From Candidatus Omnitrophota bacterium (GTDB taxonomy: Bacteria; Omnitrophota; Gorgyraeia; Gygaellales; Profunditerraquicolaceae): DNA of 6,144 nt. The stretch is from contig CAIRWO010000050.1 in assembly GCA_903882345.1 (NCBI GenBank), forward strand, positions 1 to 6,144. The letters are read 5' to 3'. The notes beneath the pieces are model-generated. The model made no database searches and was not told the DNA's origin. It saw only the letters and a program-made list of their open reading frames with translations. The translations under genes were made by a program, and so were the position numbers. Positions 1 to 5,870 of the stretch are shown here, in pieces (position 1 is the first letter of the stretch; every line of letters begins with the position of its first letter).

Positions 1-1535
1 AGGAGTGCCGCAATGCTGGCGGCATTCTGCAAAGCAGAACGAGTTACCTTTGTAGGATCGATCACGCCTGCTTCGATCATATCCACGTAAGCATCCTGAT
101 TTACGTCATATCCGATGTTCGTCTTTTCCTGCTTGATGCGCTGCGCGACTACCGAACCTTCCAGGCCGGCGTTTTCCGCTATCTGCCTTAAAGGTTCCTC
201 AATCGCCCTTTTTACGATATCCACGCCGATCTTTTCATCGCCTTCAAGCTTAAACTTATCCAGCGCCGCTATAGTCCTCACCAGCGCGACACCGCCACCA
301 GGGACGATCCCTTCCTGAGAAGCTGCGCGGGTTGCATGTAAAGCATCTTCCACGCGGGCCTTCTTTTCCTTCATTTCCGTTTCGGTAGCAGCACCGACAT
401 TGATTACGGCTACACCACCGGCAAGCTTTGCCAGCCGCTCCTGGAGTTTTTCCTTGTCGTAATCAGAATCCGTATCTTCTACCTGTTTCTTGATCTGGGC
501 AATACGCGCGTTAAGGCTGGCGGTCTTGCCGGCACCTTCAACAATTGTCGTATTCTCTTTGTCAATCTTTACCCTCTTTGCCCTTCCTAAATCTTCGATA
601 TCCACGTTTTCCAGTTTAATCCCGAGGTCTTCGGTAAGCGCCTTACCGCCGGTCAAAACGGCGATATCTTCAAGCATTGCCTTACGCCTGTCACCATAAC
701 CCGGGGCCTTAACCGCACAGGCAACAAAAGTCCCGCGGATCTTATTTACTACTAAAGTTGCCAGTGCCTCGCCTTCAACTTCTTCGGCAATGATCAAAAG
801 AGGCTTCCCCGTGCGGGCAATCTTCTCAAGAAGCGGCAGGAGATCCTTAAGCGAAGCTATCTTTTTTTCATGAATCAGAACATAAGGATCTTCCAATAAA
901 CACTCCATTCTTTCCGCGTCGGTGACAAAGTACGGAGAAAGATACCCCTGATCAAATTGCATGCCTTCTACGGTCTCAAGCGTAGTGGCAGTTGATTTAG
1001 CTTCTTCTACGGTAATTACACCGTCTTTACCAACCTTATCCATTGCTTCCGCGATCAACTCGCCGATAGCCTCATCGGAATTGGCGGCAATAGAAGCAAC
1101 CTGAGCCAGTTCCTTTTTATCTTTTACAGGTGTCGAAAGCTTCTTTAATTCTTCTACAACCTTCTCCACTGCTTTCTCGATCCCGCGCTTTAAACCCATG
1201 GGGTTTGAACCGGCAGTAACGTTCTTTAAACCTTCGCGGTAAATCGCCTCAGCCAAAATCGTGGCTGTGGTTGTGCCGTCTCCGGCAATATCAGAGGTCT
1301 TTTCCGCGACTTCCTTGACCATCTGAGCGCCCATATTTTCAAAGGGATCCTCAAGATCAATTTCCTTAGCTACGGTAACGCCGTCCTTGGTAATCGTGGG
1401 AGAACCGAATTTTTTGTCAATCACGACATTGCGGCCCTTTGGCCCCAGGGTTACCTTGACTGCAGCAGCCAGCTGCTCCACGCCGCTTAAAATCTTCCGG
1501 CGTGCCTCATCCTTAAACAATAACTGCTTTGCCAT
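1..1535 (-). CDS. groEL: GroEL (Hsp60) chaperonin large subunit, C-terminus beyond window
   Basis: ATP-driven cytosolic chaperonin that forms stacked seven-membered rings and folds proteins inside a cage capped by GroES. Translating the minus strand from the ATG at 1535 gives 511 residues with no stop. The family is about 540-550 residues, so only the last 30-odd residues, including any Gly/Met-rich tail, lie off the left edge. Visible landmarks are MAKQLLFKDEARRKIL at the N-terminus, the TLGPKGRNVV nucleotide-binding loop (residues 29-38), GDGTTT at 85-90 (Asp86 matches the phosphate/metal-contacting Asp87 of E. coli), an apical segment with KPLLIIAEEVEGEAL, and VEDALHATRAA followed by GGGVAL. 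Asp397 matches the catalytic Asp398 of E. coli. The start is fixed by an AGGAGG ribosome binding site at 1540-1545, four bases upstream and just after the groES stop codon. It is the second gene of the CIRCE-controlled operon. No defect is visible in the part present. Confidence 0.98.
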   Translation of the reverse strand, partial: MAKQLLFKDEARRKILSGVEQLAAAVKVTLGPKGRNVVIDKKFGSPTITKDGVTVAKEIDLEDPFENMGAQMVKEVAEKTSDIAGDGTTTATILAEAIYREGLKNVTAGSNPMGLKRGIEKAVEKVVEELKKLSTPVKDKKELAQVASIAANSDEAIGELIAEAMDKVGKDGVITVEEAKSTATTLETVEGMQFDQGYLSPYFVTDAERMECLLEDPYVLIHEKKIASLKDLLPLLEKIARTGKPLLIIAEEVEGEALATLVVNKIRGTFVACAVKAPGYGDRRKAMLEDIAVLTGGKALTEDLGIKLENVDIEDLGRAKRVKIDKENTTIVEGAGKTASLNARIAQIKKQVEDTDSDYDKEKLQERLAKLAGGVAVINVGAATETEMKEKKARVEDALHATRAASQEGIVPGGGVALVRTIAALDKFKLEGDEKIGVDIVKRAIEEPLRQIAENAGLEGSVVAQRIKQEKTNIGYDVNQDAYVDMIEAGVIDPTKVTRSALQNAASIAAL

Positions 1536-1546
1536 AATTCCTCCTT

Positions 1547-1846
1547 TTATAGAATCATAAGAATATCTTCTTCTTTTATAATCAATAACTCCTCGCCATC
1601 TTTAGTTGTGAATTCATTACCGGAATACTTTCCGTATAGGACCTTGTCACCAGCCTTAACTTTCAACGGTACTACACTCCCACTATCCAGGAGCTTACCC
1701 TCACCAACTGCTACGACCTCTCCGATCTGAGGTTTTTCTTTAGCGGTATCAGGCAACAAAATTCCACCCTTGGTTTTAGTGTCGGCCTCTAAGGGCTTAA
1801 CAACCACTCTGTCGTACAACGGTTTACCTATTGATTGATTCTTCAT
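1547..1846 (-). CDS. groES: GroES (Hsp10) co-chaperonin
   Basis: Heptameric lid of the GroEL folding chamber. The 99-residue product is a few residues longer than the usual 94-97, because of a short extra N-terminal stretch (MKNQSIGK) before the conserved PLYDRVVVKP at residues 9-18. The mobile loop that docks on the GroEL apical domain spans roughly residues 20-33, with the hydrophobic contact Ile29-Leu30-Leu31 inside GGILLPD. Further family marks are IGEVVAVGEG, AGDKVLYGKYSG and the C-terminal EEDILMIL. The ATG at 1846 is chosen because a very strong AGGAGG (1854-1859) lies 7 nt upstream. groEL begins 11 nt after the groES stop and its own ribosome binding site falls in that gap, so the two are one transcript. 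Transcription is expected from the consensus promoter at 1921-1948, with repression by HrcA at the overlapping CIRCE element. Confidence 0.98.
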   Translation of the reverse strand: MKNQSIGKPLYDRVVVKPLEADTKTKGGILLPDTAKEKPQIGEVVAVGEGKLLDSGSVVPLKVKAGDKVLYGKYSGNEFTTKDGEELLIIKEEDILMIL

Positions 1847-1894
1847 CTACCCACCTCCTCTTAAAATATTTTGTTGGTTTGAACCTGTGCCTTT

Positions 1895-1921
1895 TTAGCA
1901 CTCTGTTTTATAGAGTGCTAA
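1895..1921 (-). promoter_or_regulatory. CIRCE operator (HrcA binding site)
   Basis: A perfect match to the CIRCE consensus: TTAGCACTC (1895-1903), a 9-nt spacer, then GAGTGCTAA (1913-1921). Both 9-bp arms are exact reverse complements. It touches the last base of the -10 hexamer and covers the predicted transcription start of groES-groEL, so bound HrcA would block RNA polymerase. In established CIRCE systems HrcA needs GroE to stay active, so chaperonin titration by unfolded protein induces the operon. That this holds here is inferred from the site alone, since hrcA itself is not in the window. The element also ends up in the 5' untranslated region as a potential hairpin. Confidence 0.97.
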
Positions 1922-1948
1922 TTATAAAATAAAAAAATTTATTGTCAA
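1921..1948 (-). promoter_or_regulatory. Sigma-70-type promoter of groES-groEL
   Basis: Read on the minus strand, there is an exact -35 TTGACA (1943-1948) and an exact -10 TATAAT (1921-1926), separated by 16 nt of almost pure A/T. An A-tract upstream (around 1951-1958) resembles an UP element and overlaps the stop codon of the preceding gene. The expected start of transcription is near 1914-1915, inside the CIRCE element, which gives a leader of about 68 nt before groES. The perfect hexamers suggest a strong vegetative promoter held down by HrcA rather than a dedicated heat-shock sigma factor. Confidence 0.9.
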
Positions 1949-1956
1949 GTATTTTT

Positions 1957-2577
1957 TTATTCCTGCTTCCTCCAGCCCTGATCAATCGAGCCTTTACCGT
2001 CTTCAACCCCGGTCACTACGAATTTATCGTTATAGTACTCAAAATTTACCTTAATCGGCGTAGTAACGGTATAATAATAATCCTCCGGGTAGGTTACGTC
2101 AGGAGAATGATACCTTTCCGCAAAAAGTTTTTCCGTCAGGTTTATAACCGCCTTGTAAGGATCGATCATCGAATTTGATTTGAGCACATCCATGTTTATA
2201 ACTGTATAAGAAAAATCCCTCAGGTAATAATTACGGTGTATCCGGGGCCCGAATTCGGTCAGGTTCTCCCAATGCTGCTCGATTATGGTGTTAAGTTCCA
2301 GCGACCTCTTCTTTTTCTGCTGGGAAATCCAGTCCTGCACTGCTGAACCTAACTTGGCCTGCAGGCCGGCGGCGATCTTCTTGTTATCTTTTTCCTTTTG
2401 GGCATCGATTGTTTTTATTGCTTCTTCAAAGCCTTTTTTTACGGATTCCGTTAACGGTTTTTCTCCGCTGGAGAGATTCTCGCCTTCGGTTTGGTTATCT
2501 GGGTGAGAAAGGCATACGCTGCAAGGCAGGAGAAAAAAAACTATAATTATAAAAATCCGCTCTATCTTATTGTTCAT
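1957..2577 (-). CDS. Exported protein of unknown function, helical N-terminal part and Tyr-rich C-terminal part
   Basis: I do not recognise this 206-residue protein. Residues 1-24 look like a signal peptide: a short basic start (MNNKIER), then a hydrophobic run of Ile, Val, Phe and Leu, with cleavage plausible after CLS (residues 22-24). Cys19 and Cys22 do not sit in a proper lipobox (Pro precedes Cys19), so a lipoprotein is unlikely. Residues 25-42 are polar and linker-like. About 43-107 is rich in Lys, Glu, Gln and Ala and probably helical, perhaps a coiled coil. Residues 116-190 hold 11 tyrosines and alternating beta-type stretches (NYYLRDFSYTVINMD, YYYTVTTPIKVNFEYYNDKFVVTGVEDG), suggesting a small beta-rich domain. 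The reading frame extends upstream to a TTG at 2643, but the ATG at 2577 is preferred because the signal peptide begins there. No good ribosome binding site supports either: AGAGGG lies about 16 nt upstream of the ATG. The stop codon abuts the groES promoter. Confidence 0.75.
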   Translation of the reverse strand: MNNKIERIFIIIVFFLLPCSVCLSHPDNQTEGENLSSGEKPLTESVKKGFEEAIKTIDAQKEKDNKKIAAGLQAKLGSAVQDWISQQKKKRSLELNTIIEQHWENLTEFGPRIHRNYYLRDFSYTVINMDVLKSNSMIDPYKAVINLTEKLFAERYHSPDVTYPEDYYYTVTTPIKVNFEYYNDKFVVTGVEDGKGSIDQGWRKQE

Positions 2578-2612
2578 AGCGCTTGAAGATATCCCTCTTT
2601 CCCTAGGAAGTA

Positions 2613-2640
2613 ATTCTAACATAATAAGCCGAGATTGCAA
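2613..2640 (-). promoter_or_regulatory. Candidate promoter for the 206-residue exported protein gene
   Basis: On the minus strand, TTGCAA (2635-2640, four of six matches to the -35 consensus) lies 16 nt upstream of TAGAAT (2613-2618, five of six matches to the -10 consensus). Transcription would start close to 2606, giving a leader of about 30 nt before the ATG at 2577. If real, it lies downstream of the alternative TTG start at 2643 and so supports the ATG start. Weak hexamers of this kind occur often by chance. Confidence 0.35.
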
Positions 2641-2659
2641 CAAGTAAACAATATCTTTT

Positions 2660-2715
2660 AGGACCGTTTCCTTCGGAACTTATTCTATTGCATATAATTA
2701 TAAGGAAACGGTCCT
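2660..2715. repeat. Perfect 14-bp inverted repeat in divergent intergenic region
   Basis: AGGACCGTTTCCTT (2660-2673) is the exact reverse complement of AAGGAAACGGTCCT (2702-2715). The 28-nt centre is AT-rich in its right half and contains TATAAT-like hexamers on both strands (2693-2698 plus, 2697-2702 minus). Neither arm is followed by a T-run, so it is not a standard intrinsic terminator. The right arm covers the -35 and spacer region of the candidate promoter at 2722-2730, so one reading is an operator or a DNA/RNA hairpin controlling the divergent genes. Another reading is a small non-autonomous repeat of the REP/MITE type with terminal inverted repeats. One copy cannot decide between them. 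Confidence 0.8.
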
Positions 2716-2721
2716 GTAACA

Positions 2722-2730
2722 TGGTATAAT
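2722..2730 (+). promoter_or_regulatory. Candidate extended -10 promoter for the 142-residue exported protein gene
   Basis: TGG followed by an exact TATAAT (2725-2730) forms a TGn-extended -10 element, which can work without a good -35. The matching -35 position (about 2702-2707, AAGGAA) shows no consensus and lies inside the right arm of the inverted repeat. The start would fall near 2736-2738, giving a very short leader of about 13 nt that still includes the ribosome binding site AAGGA at 2738-2742. Confidence 0.45.
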
Positions 2731-2749
2731 ATTACAAAAGGATGAACGG

Positions 2750-3178
2750 ATGACTAGGTTACCAAAACCCGCCCTGCTATTAATCCTTACCTTGTTATTC
2801 TTTGGCCTTCCGGCGGTTAGCGGCGCAATGAATGGAATAGACTCAAAGGGGCTTTTCAACTTTCTTCCCGCTCCATGGCTGCTCCAGCCTGCCGGCGATT
2901 CAGTTGATCTTAAGGCAAAGGATTTTCTCGAATTTAAATGGAAGCCCGACCTTTCGGTGAATACGGACTATTATGATTTCCGGCTTTACAAAGGTTATGC
3001 TATGTTGGCCTCGACATTGATCTTAAAGCAGCGGGTGGACGCCAACGAATCTTCCTTTAAGATCGCTGCGGCTACCTTTGAAAACGGACAAGTATACACC
3101 TGGTCGTTACGGCGCATTATCCTCACAGGGGAAAAAAGCGATAAAAGCTTCAGTTCCTTTAAAGTTGCAAAAGATTAA
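2750..3178 (+). CDS. Small exported protein with a fibronectin-III-like beta-sandwich
   Basis: A 142-residue protein, the only plus-strand gene here. Residues 1-26 are a clear signal peptide: MTRLPKP, a Leu-rich core, then the signal peptidase I motif Ser-Gly-Ala at 24-26. The rest reads as one Ig/FN3-like domain of about 95 residues: QPAGDSVDL (46-54), the hydrophobic strand FLEFKW (59-64), YYDFRLY (74-80), the characteristic YTWSLRRI (116-123) and a last strand SFSSFKV (133-139). The 'W...Y.W.LR......F.V' layout is common in extracytoplasmic beta-sandwich domains, but I cannot name a family. The ATG at 2750 has AAGGA 7 nt upstream; another ATG at 2742 meets a stop at once. The last 20 bp overlap the end of coaX on the other strand. 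It diverges from another exported protein, so a shared envelope role is possible but unproven. Confidence 0.8.
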   Translation: MTRLPKPALLLILTLLFFGLPAVSGAMNGIDSKGLFNFLPAPWLLQPAGDSVDLKAKDFLEFKWKPDLSVNTDYYDFRLYKGYAMLASTLILKQRVDANESSFKIAAATFENGQVYTWSLRRIILTGEKSDKSFSSFKVAKD

Positions 3179-3896
3179 AGATCAGATTTAAGCCTTTCAG
3201 CGTTAAACCAGTGTCTATGAAATCAATTGCCTGGCAGTATTTCTTCATTAGCTTAACGCTGCCGCCTGTAGCGACCACAACCGCATCTCTTCCTATCTTA
3301 AGCTTTATTCTCCTCGCCAGTTCATCAGTAAGCGCGGCAACCCCATAGACGATCCCGCTCAAGATACTGCTTTCCGTATCGCGGCCGATAAATTCTTTAG
3401 GCCGCTTAAATTTTATTTCCGGCAGGAGCGCTGTTCCTAAATGCAGCGCCTTTAAAGACATATCTAGCCCCGGCAAGATCATCCCTCCTAAATATTCTTT
3501 CTTGCGGGAGATCACATCAAAGGTAATTGCCGTGCCGAAATCTATTGCAATTAAAGGGCTGCCGTAAAGCGTTGCAGCGCTAAAGGCATTAACCAGGCGG
3601 TCCTGCCCTACTTGCTTAGGGTGACGATAGAGATTTTTTATCGGGACCCTGACGTTCTTACCTACTACAAGGGGCTGATTACCTAAAAACTTCTTCAGGC
3701 TAGCCGCTAAAACCATCGTTGCCTTTGGCACAACGCTGCAAATTATGGCGCTGGAAATGTCCGCACCAGCAATATGCGCCTTTAATCTTTTGAGGCTAAA
3801 ACCAGCGGTAGGTATGTCAAATTTCCCCACCAGGCTGTTGCGCTCAAACAGCCCATAACTAGTATTGGTATTACCTATATCGATGGCTAAGAGCAT
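3159..3896 (-). CDS. coaX: Type III pantothenate kinase
   Basis: Phosphorylates pantothenate with ATP in the first step of coenzyme A synthesis; a cytosolic dimer of the acetate/sugar kinase-actin fold. The 245-residue protein is slightly shorter than the usual 250-260. The family signatures are in order: the phosphate-binding DIGNTNT (6-12, catalytic-site Asp6), GQDRLVNA (97-104, the usual GADR motif, with Asp99 and Arg100 kept and Gln in place of Ala), DFGTAITFD (119-127), GGMILPG (137-143), GRDT (171-174) and the ATGG segment (209-212). The ATG at 3896 is supported by AAGGA (3902-3906) five bases upstream. It follows uvrB by 12 nt, so the two are probably co-transcribed. The last six codons plus the stop overlap the convergent gene at 2750-3178. 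Confidence 0.96.
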   Translation of the reverse strand: MLLAIDIGNTNTSYGLFERNSLVGKFDIPTAGFSLKRLKAHIAGADISSAIICSVVPKATMVLAASLKKFLGNQPLVVGKNVRVPIKNLYRHPKQVGQDRLVNAFSAATLYGSPLIAIDFGTAITFDVISRKKEYLGGMILPGLDMSLKALHLGTALLPEIKFKRPKEFIGRDTESSILSGIVYGVAALTDELARRIKLKIGRDAVVVATGGSVKLMKKYCQAIDFIDTGLTLKGLNLIFNLLQL

Positions 3897-3908
3897 CTCT
3901 ATCCTTAG

Positions 3909-5870
3909 TTATGGTTTAAGTTCTTTGATCTTGTCCCTGATCTGCGCTGCTTTTTCAAACTGCAGGTTCCTGGCTGCCAGTTCCATTTCATATTCCATTT
4001 CCGCGATATACTTATTCAACTCATACGCTTCTTTATTTTCCCCTGTCAGCTCCATTACCAGGTTTTCTGCCTCTGCCAGATCCTCAATGCCTTCTTTTAT
4101 CGCCTTCTCTATAGAGCGCGGGGTAATATTGTTTTTTCTGTTAAACTCAAGCTGAATCTTCCTGCGGCGGCTGCTCTCCTCGATCGCCCGCTTCATCGAA
4201 CCGGTTACAGTATCGGCATACATGATTACCGTTCCATTGATATTGCGCGCTGCCCTGCCGGAAACCTGTATCAAGCTGGTTGCCGAACGCAGGAAACCCT
4301 CCTTATCCGCATCCAGGATGGCGACCAACGAAACCTCGGGCAGATCAAGGCCCTCCCTAAGCAGGTTAATACCAACTAAGCAATCAAATTCTTTTTTTCT
4401 TAACTCGCGGATGATTTGCGAGCGCTCAATAGTATTGATTTCCGAATGGAGGTATTTTACCTTTAATTTCTTCTCCTGTAAATAAACCGTCAGGTCCTCG
4501 CTCATCCTTTTTGTTAAAGTAGTAACAAGGACGCGTTCATTAGCTTGCGCCCGTTTTTTTATTTCTTCGACCAGGTCGTCGATCTGGCCTTCTGCCGGCC
4601 GGATGATGATCTCAGGATCAACCAGGCCGGTTGGCCGGATAATCTGCTCCATCACCTCGCTCTTGCTCTTTTTCATCTCATAATCAGCGGGAGTTGCGGA
4701 GACGAAAACCGACTGTTTTACTATACTGTCGAATTCTTCCGCTTTAAGCGGACGGTTGTCAAGGCAGGAAGGCAGGCGAAAACCGTATTCAACCAGCACT
4801 TCCTTTCTTGCCCGGTCGCCTTCATACATCCCTCTTATCTGAGGCACGCTCACATGAGATTCATCGATCACCACCAGGAATTTTTCGGGAAAATAATCCA
4901 GCAGGCAATAAGGCCTTGAGCCCGGCGGCCGTCCGGAAAGGATGCGGGAATAATTCTCTATCCCGTGGCAGTAACCCATCTCTTTTAGCATTTCAATATC
5001 GTAATGCGTGCGCGATTCCAGCCTCTGCGCTTCCAAAAGTTTATTTTTACTGCGTAAAAAATCCAACCGCGCCTTAAGCTCTTCTTCAATGGCGTTTAGC
5101 GCATTACTGATTTTATCCCCGGAAACAATAAAATGTTTTGCCGGATATATCGCCGCCTTATCCAGTTCCTCCAGAACCTTCCCGCTTAAAGGGTCGATCT
5201 CAGAGATTCCTTCCACCATGTCATTAAACAACTGTATGCGCAGGGCTTTTTCTTCATAAGAAGGGAATACCTCTACAATATCTCCCCTGACGCGGATCTT
5301 ACCGCGGATGAATTCATAGTCATTGCGCTCATACTGGATCTGAATAAGTTTTTCCAGTAGTTGGTCACGGGGTATATTTTCGCCCTTACTGATAAAAACC
5401 AGCAACCCTTTGTAATCTTCGGGTGAACCGAGGTTATAAATACAAGATACCGAAGCCACGATCAGCACATCGCGGCGGGACATAAGGCTTGAGGTAGATG
5501 AAAGCCGTAAGCGGTCAAGCCGGTCATTGATCGCCGAATCTTTCTCAATGTAAGTATCGGTTGAGGGAATATACGCCTCCGGCTGGTAATAATCGTAATA
5601 ACTGACAAAATATTCCACGGCGTTGTGCGGAAAAAACTCCCGGAATTCGGAATATAGCTGCGCTGCCAGCGTCTTGTTATGAGAGATTACCAGCGTCGGC
5701 AGGTTAACTTTTTCGATGACGTTGGCAAGGGTAAAGGTTTTTCCCGAGCCGGTTACGCCGAGGAGTGTTTGATAGGGATTCCCCGAGAGGACCGATTCGC
5801 TAAGCTCCTCGATTGCCTTCGGTTGATCGCCGCAGGGCTTAAACTTGGAAACCAGTTTAAATCTATCCAT
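3909..5870 (-). CDS. uvrB: UvrABC system protein B, excision nuclease helicase subunit
   Basis: Damage-verifying subunit of nucleotide excision repair: loaded on DNA by UvrA, it opens the strands around the lesion with a beta-hairpin and recruits UvrC. The 653-residue protein is of normal length. Visible parts are the adenine-contacting CGDQPKAIEEL (13-23), Walker A GVTGSGKT (38-45, Lys44), the Tyr-rich beta-hairpin beginning YYDYYQPEAYIP (91-102), Walker B DESH (336-339), and helicase motif VI QVSGRAARN (535-543, both arginines kept). The last 33 residues (from 621) form a UVR motif, the helical hairpin that binds UvrC. Motif VI usually reads QTIGRAARN, so Val-Ser for Thr-Ile is a mild departure. 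The ATG at 5870 lies inside the end of nadC, with GGA at 5876-5878 as a modest ribosome binding site, so translation is likely coupled to nadC. No LexA-type box can be judged because the operon promoter lies outside the window. Confidence 0.98.
   Translation of the reverse strand: MDRFKLVSKFKPCGDQPKAIEELSESVLSGNPYQTLLGVTGSGKTFTLANVIEKVNLPTLVISHNKTLAAQLYSEFREFFPHNAVEYFVSYYDYYQPEAYIPSTDTYIEKDSAINDRLDRLRLSSTSSLMSRRDVLIVASVSCIYNLGSPEDYKGLLVFISKGENIPRDQLLEKLIQIQYERNDYEFIRGKIRVRGDIVEVFPSYEEKALRIQLFNDMVEGISEIDPLSGKVLEELDKAAIYPAKHFIVSGDKISNALNAIEEELKARLDFLRSKNKLLEAQRLESRTHYDIEMLKEMGYCHGIENYSRILSGRPPGSRPYCLLDYFPEKFLVVIDESHVSVPQIRGMYEGDRARKEVLVEYGFRLPSCLDNRPLKAEEFDSIVKQSVFVSATPADYEMKKSKSEVMEQIIRPTGLVDPEIIIRPAEGQIDDLVEEIKKRAQANERVLVTTLTKRMSEDLTVYLQEKKLKVKYLHSEINTIERSQIIRELRKKEFDCLVGINLLREGLDLPEVSLVAILDADKEGFLRSATSLIQVSGRAARNINGTVIMYADTVTGSMKRAIEESSRRRKIQLEFNRKNNITPRSIEKAIKEGIEDLAEAENLVMELTGENKEAYELNKYIAEMEYEMELAARNLQFEKAAQIRDKIKELKP

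Noticed and set aside
115..699. Plus-strand open frames of 67 and 69 codons opposite groEL
   Set aside because: They are antisense to highly conserved groEL sequence, are rich in Ser/Pro/Ala as expected of shadow frames, and show no recognisable domain.
1895..1921. The CIRCE hairpin as an intrinsic terminator
   Set aside because: No T-run follows on either strand, and the sequence matches the HrcA operator consensus exactly.
1942..2506. Plus-strand open frames of 78 and 73 codons opposite the exported-protein gene
   Set aside because: No domain is recognisable in them, and the minus-strand frame has a signal peptide and a coherent layout.
1957..2577. A lipoprotein signal at Cys19 or Cys22
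   Set aside because: Pro precedes Cys19, and the residues before Cys22 are Cys-Ser-Val, so neither makes a proper lipobox.
2660..2715. The inverted repeat as an intrinsic terminator
   Set aside because: The loop is 28 nt and no T-run follows on either strand; it also lies upstream of both flanking genes.
4545..5077. Plus-strand open frames of 124 and 89 codons opposite uvrB
   Set aside because: uvrB is unmistakable on the minus strand throughout; these are shadows.
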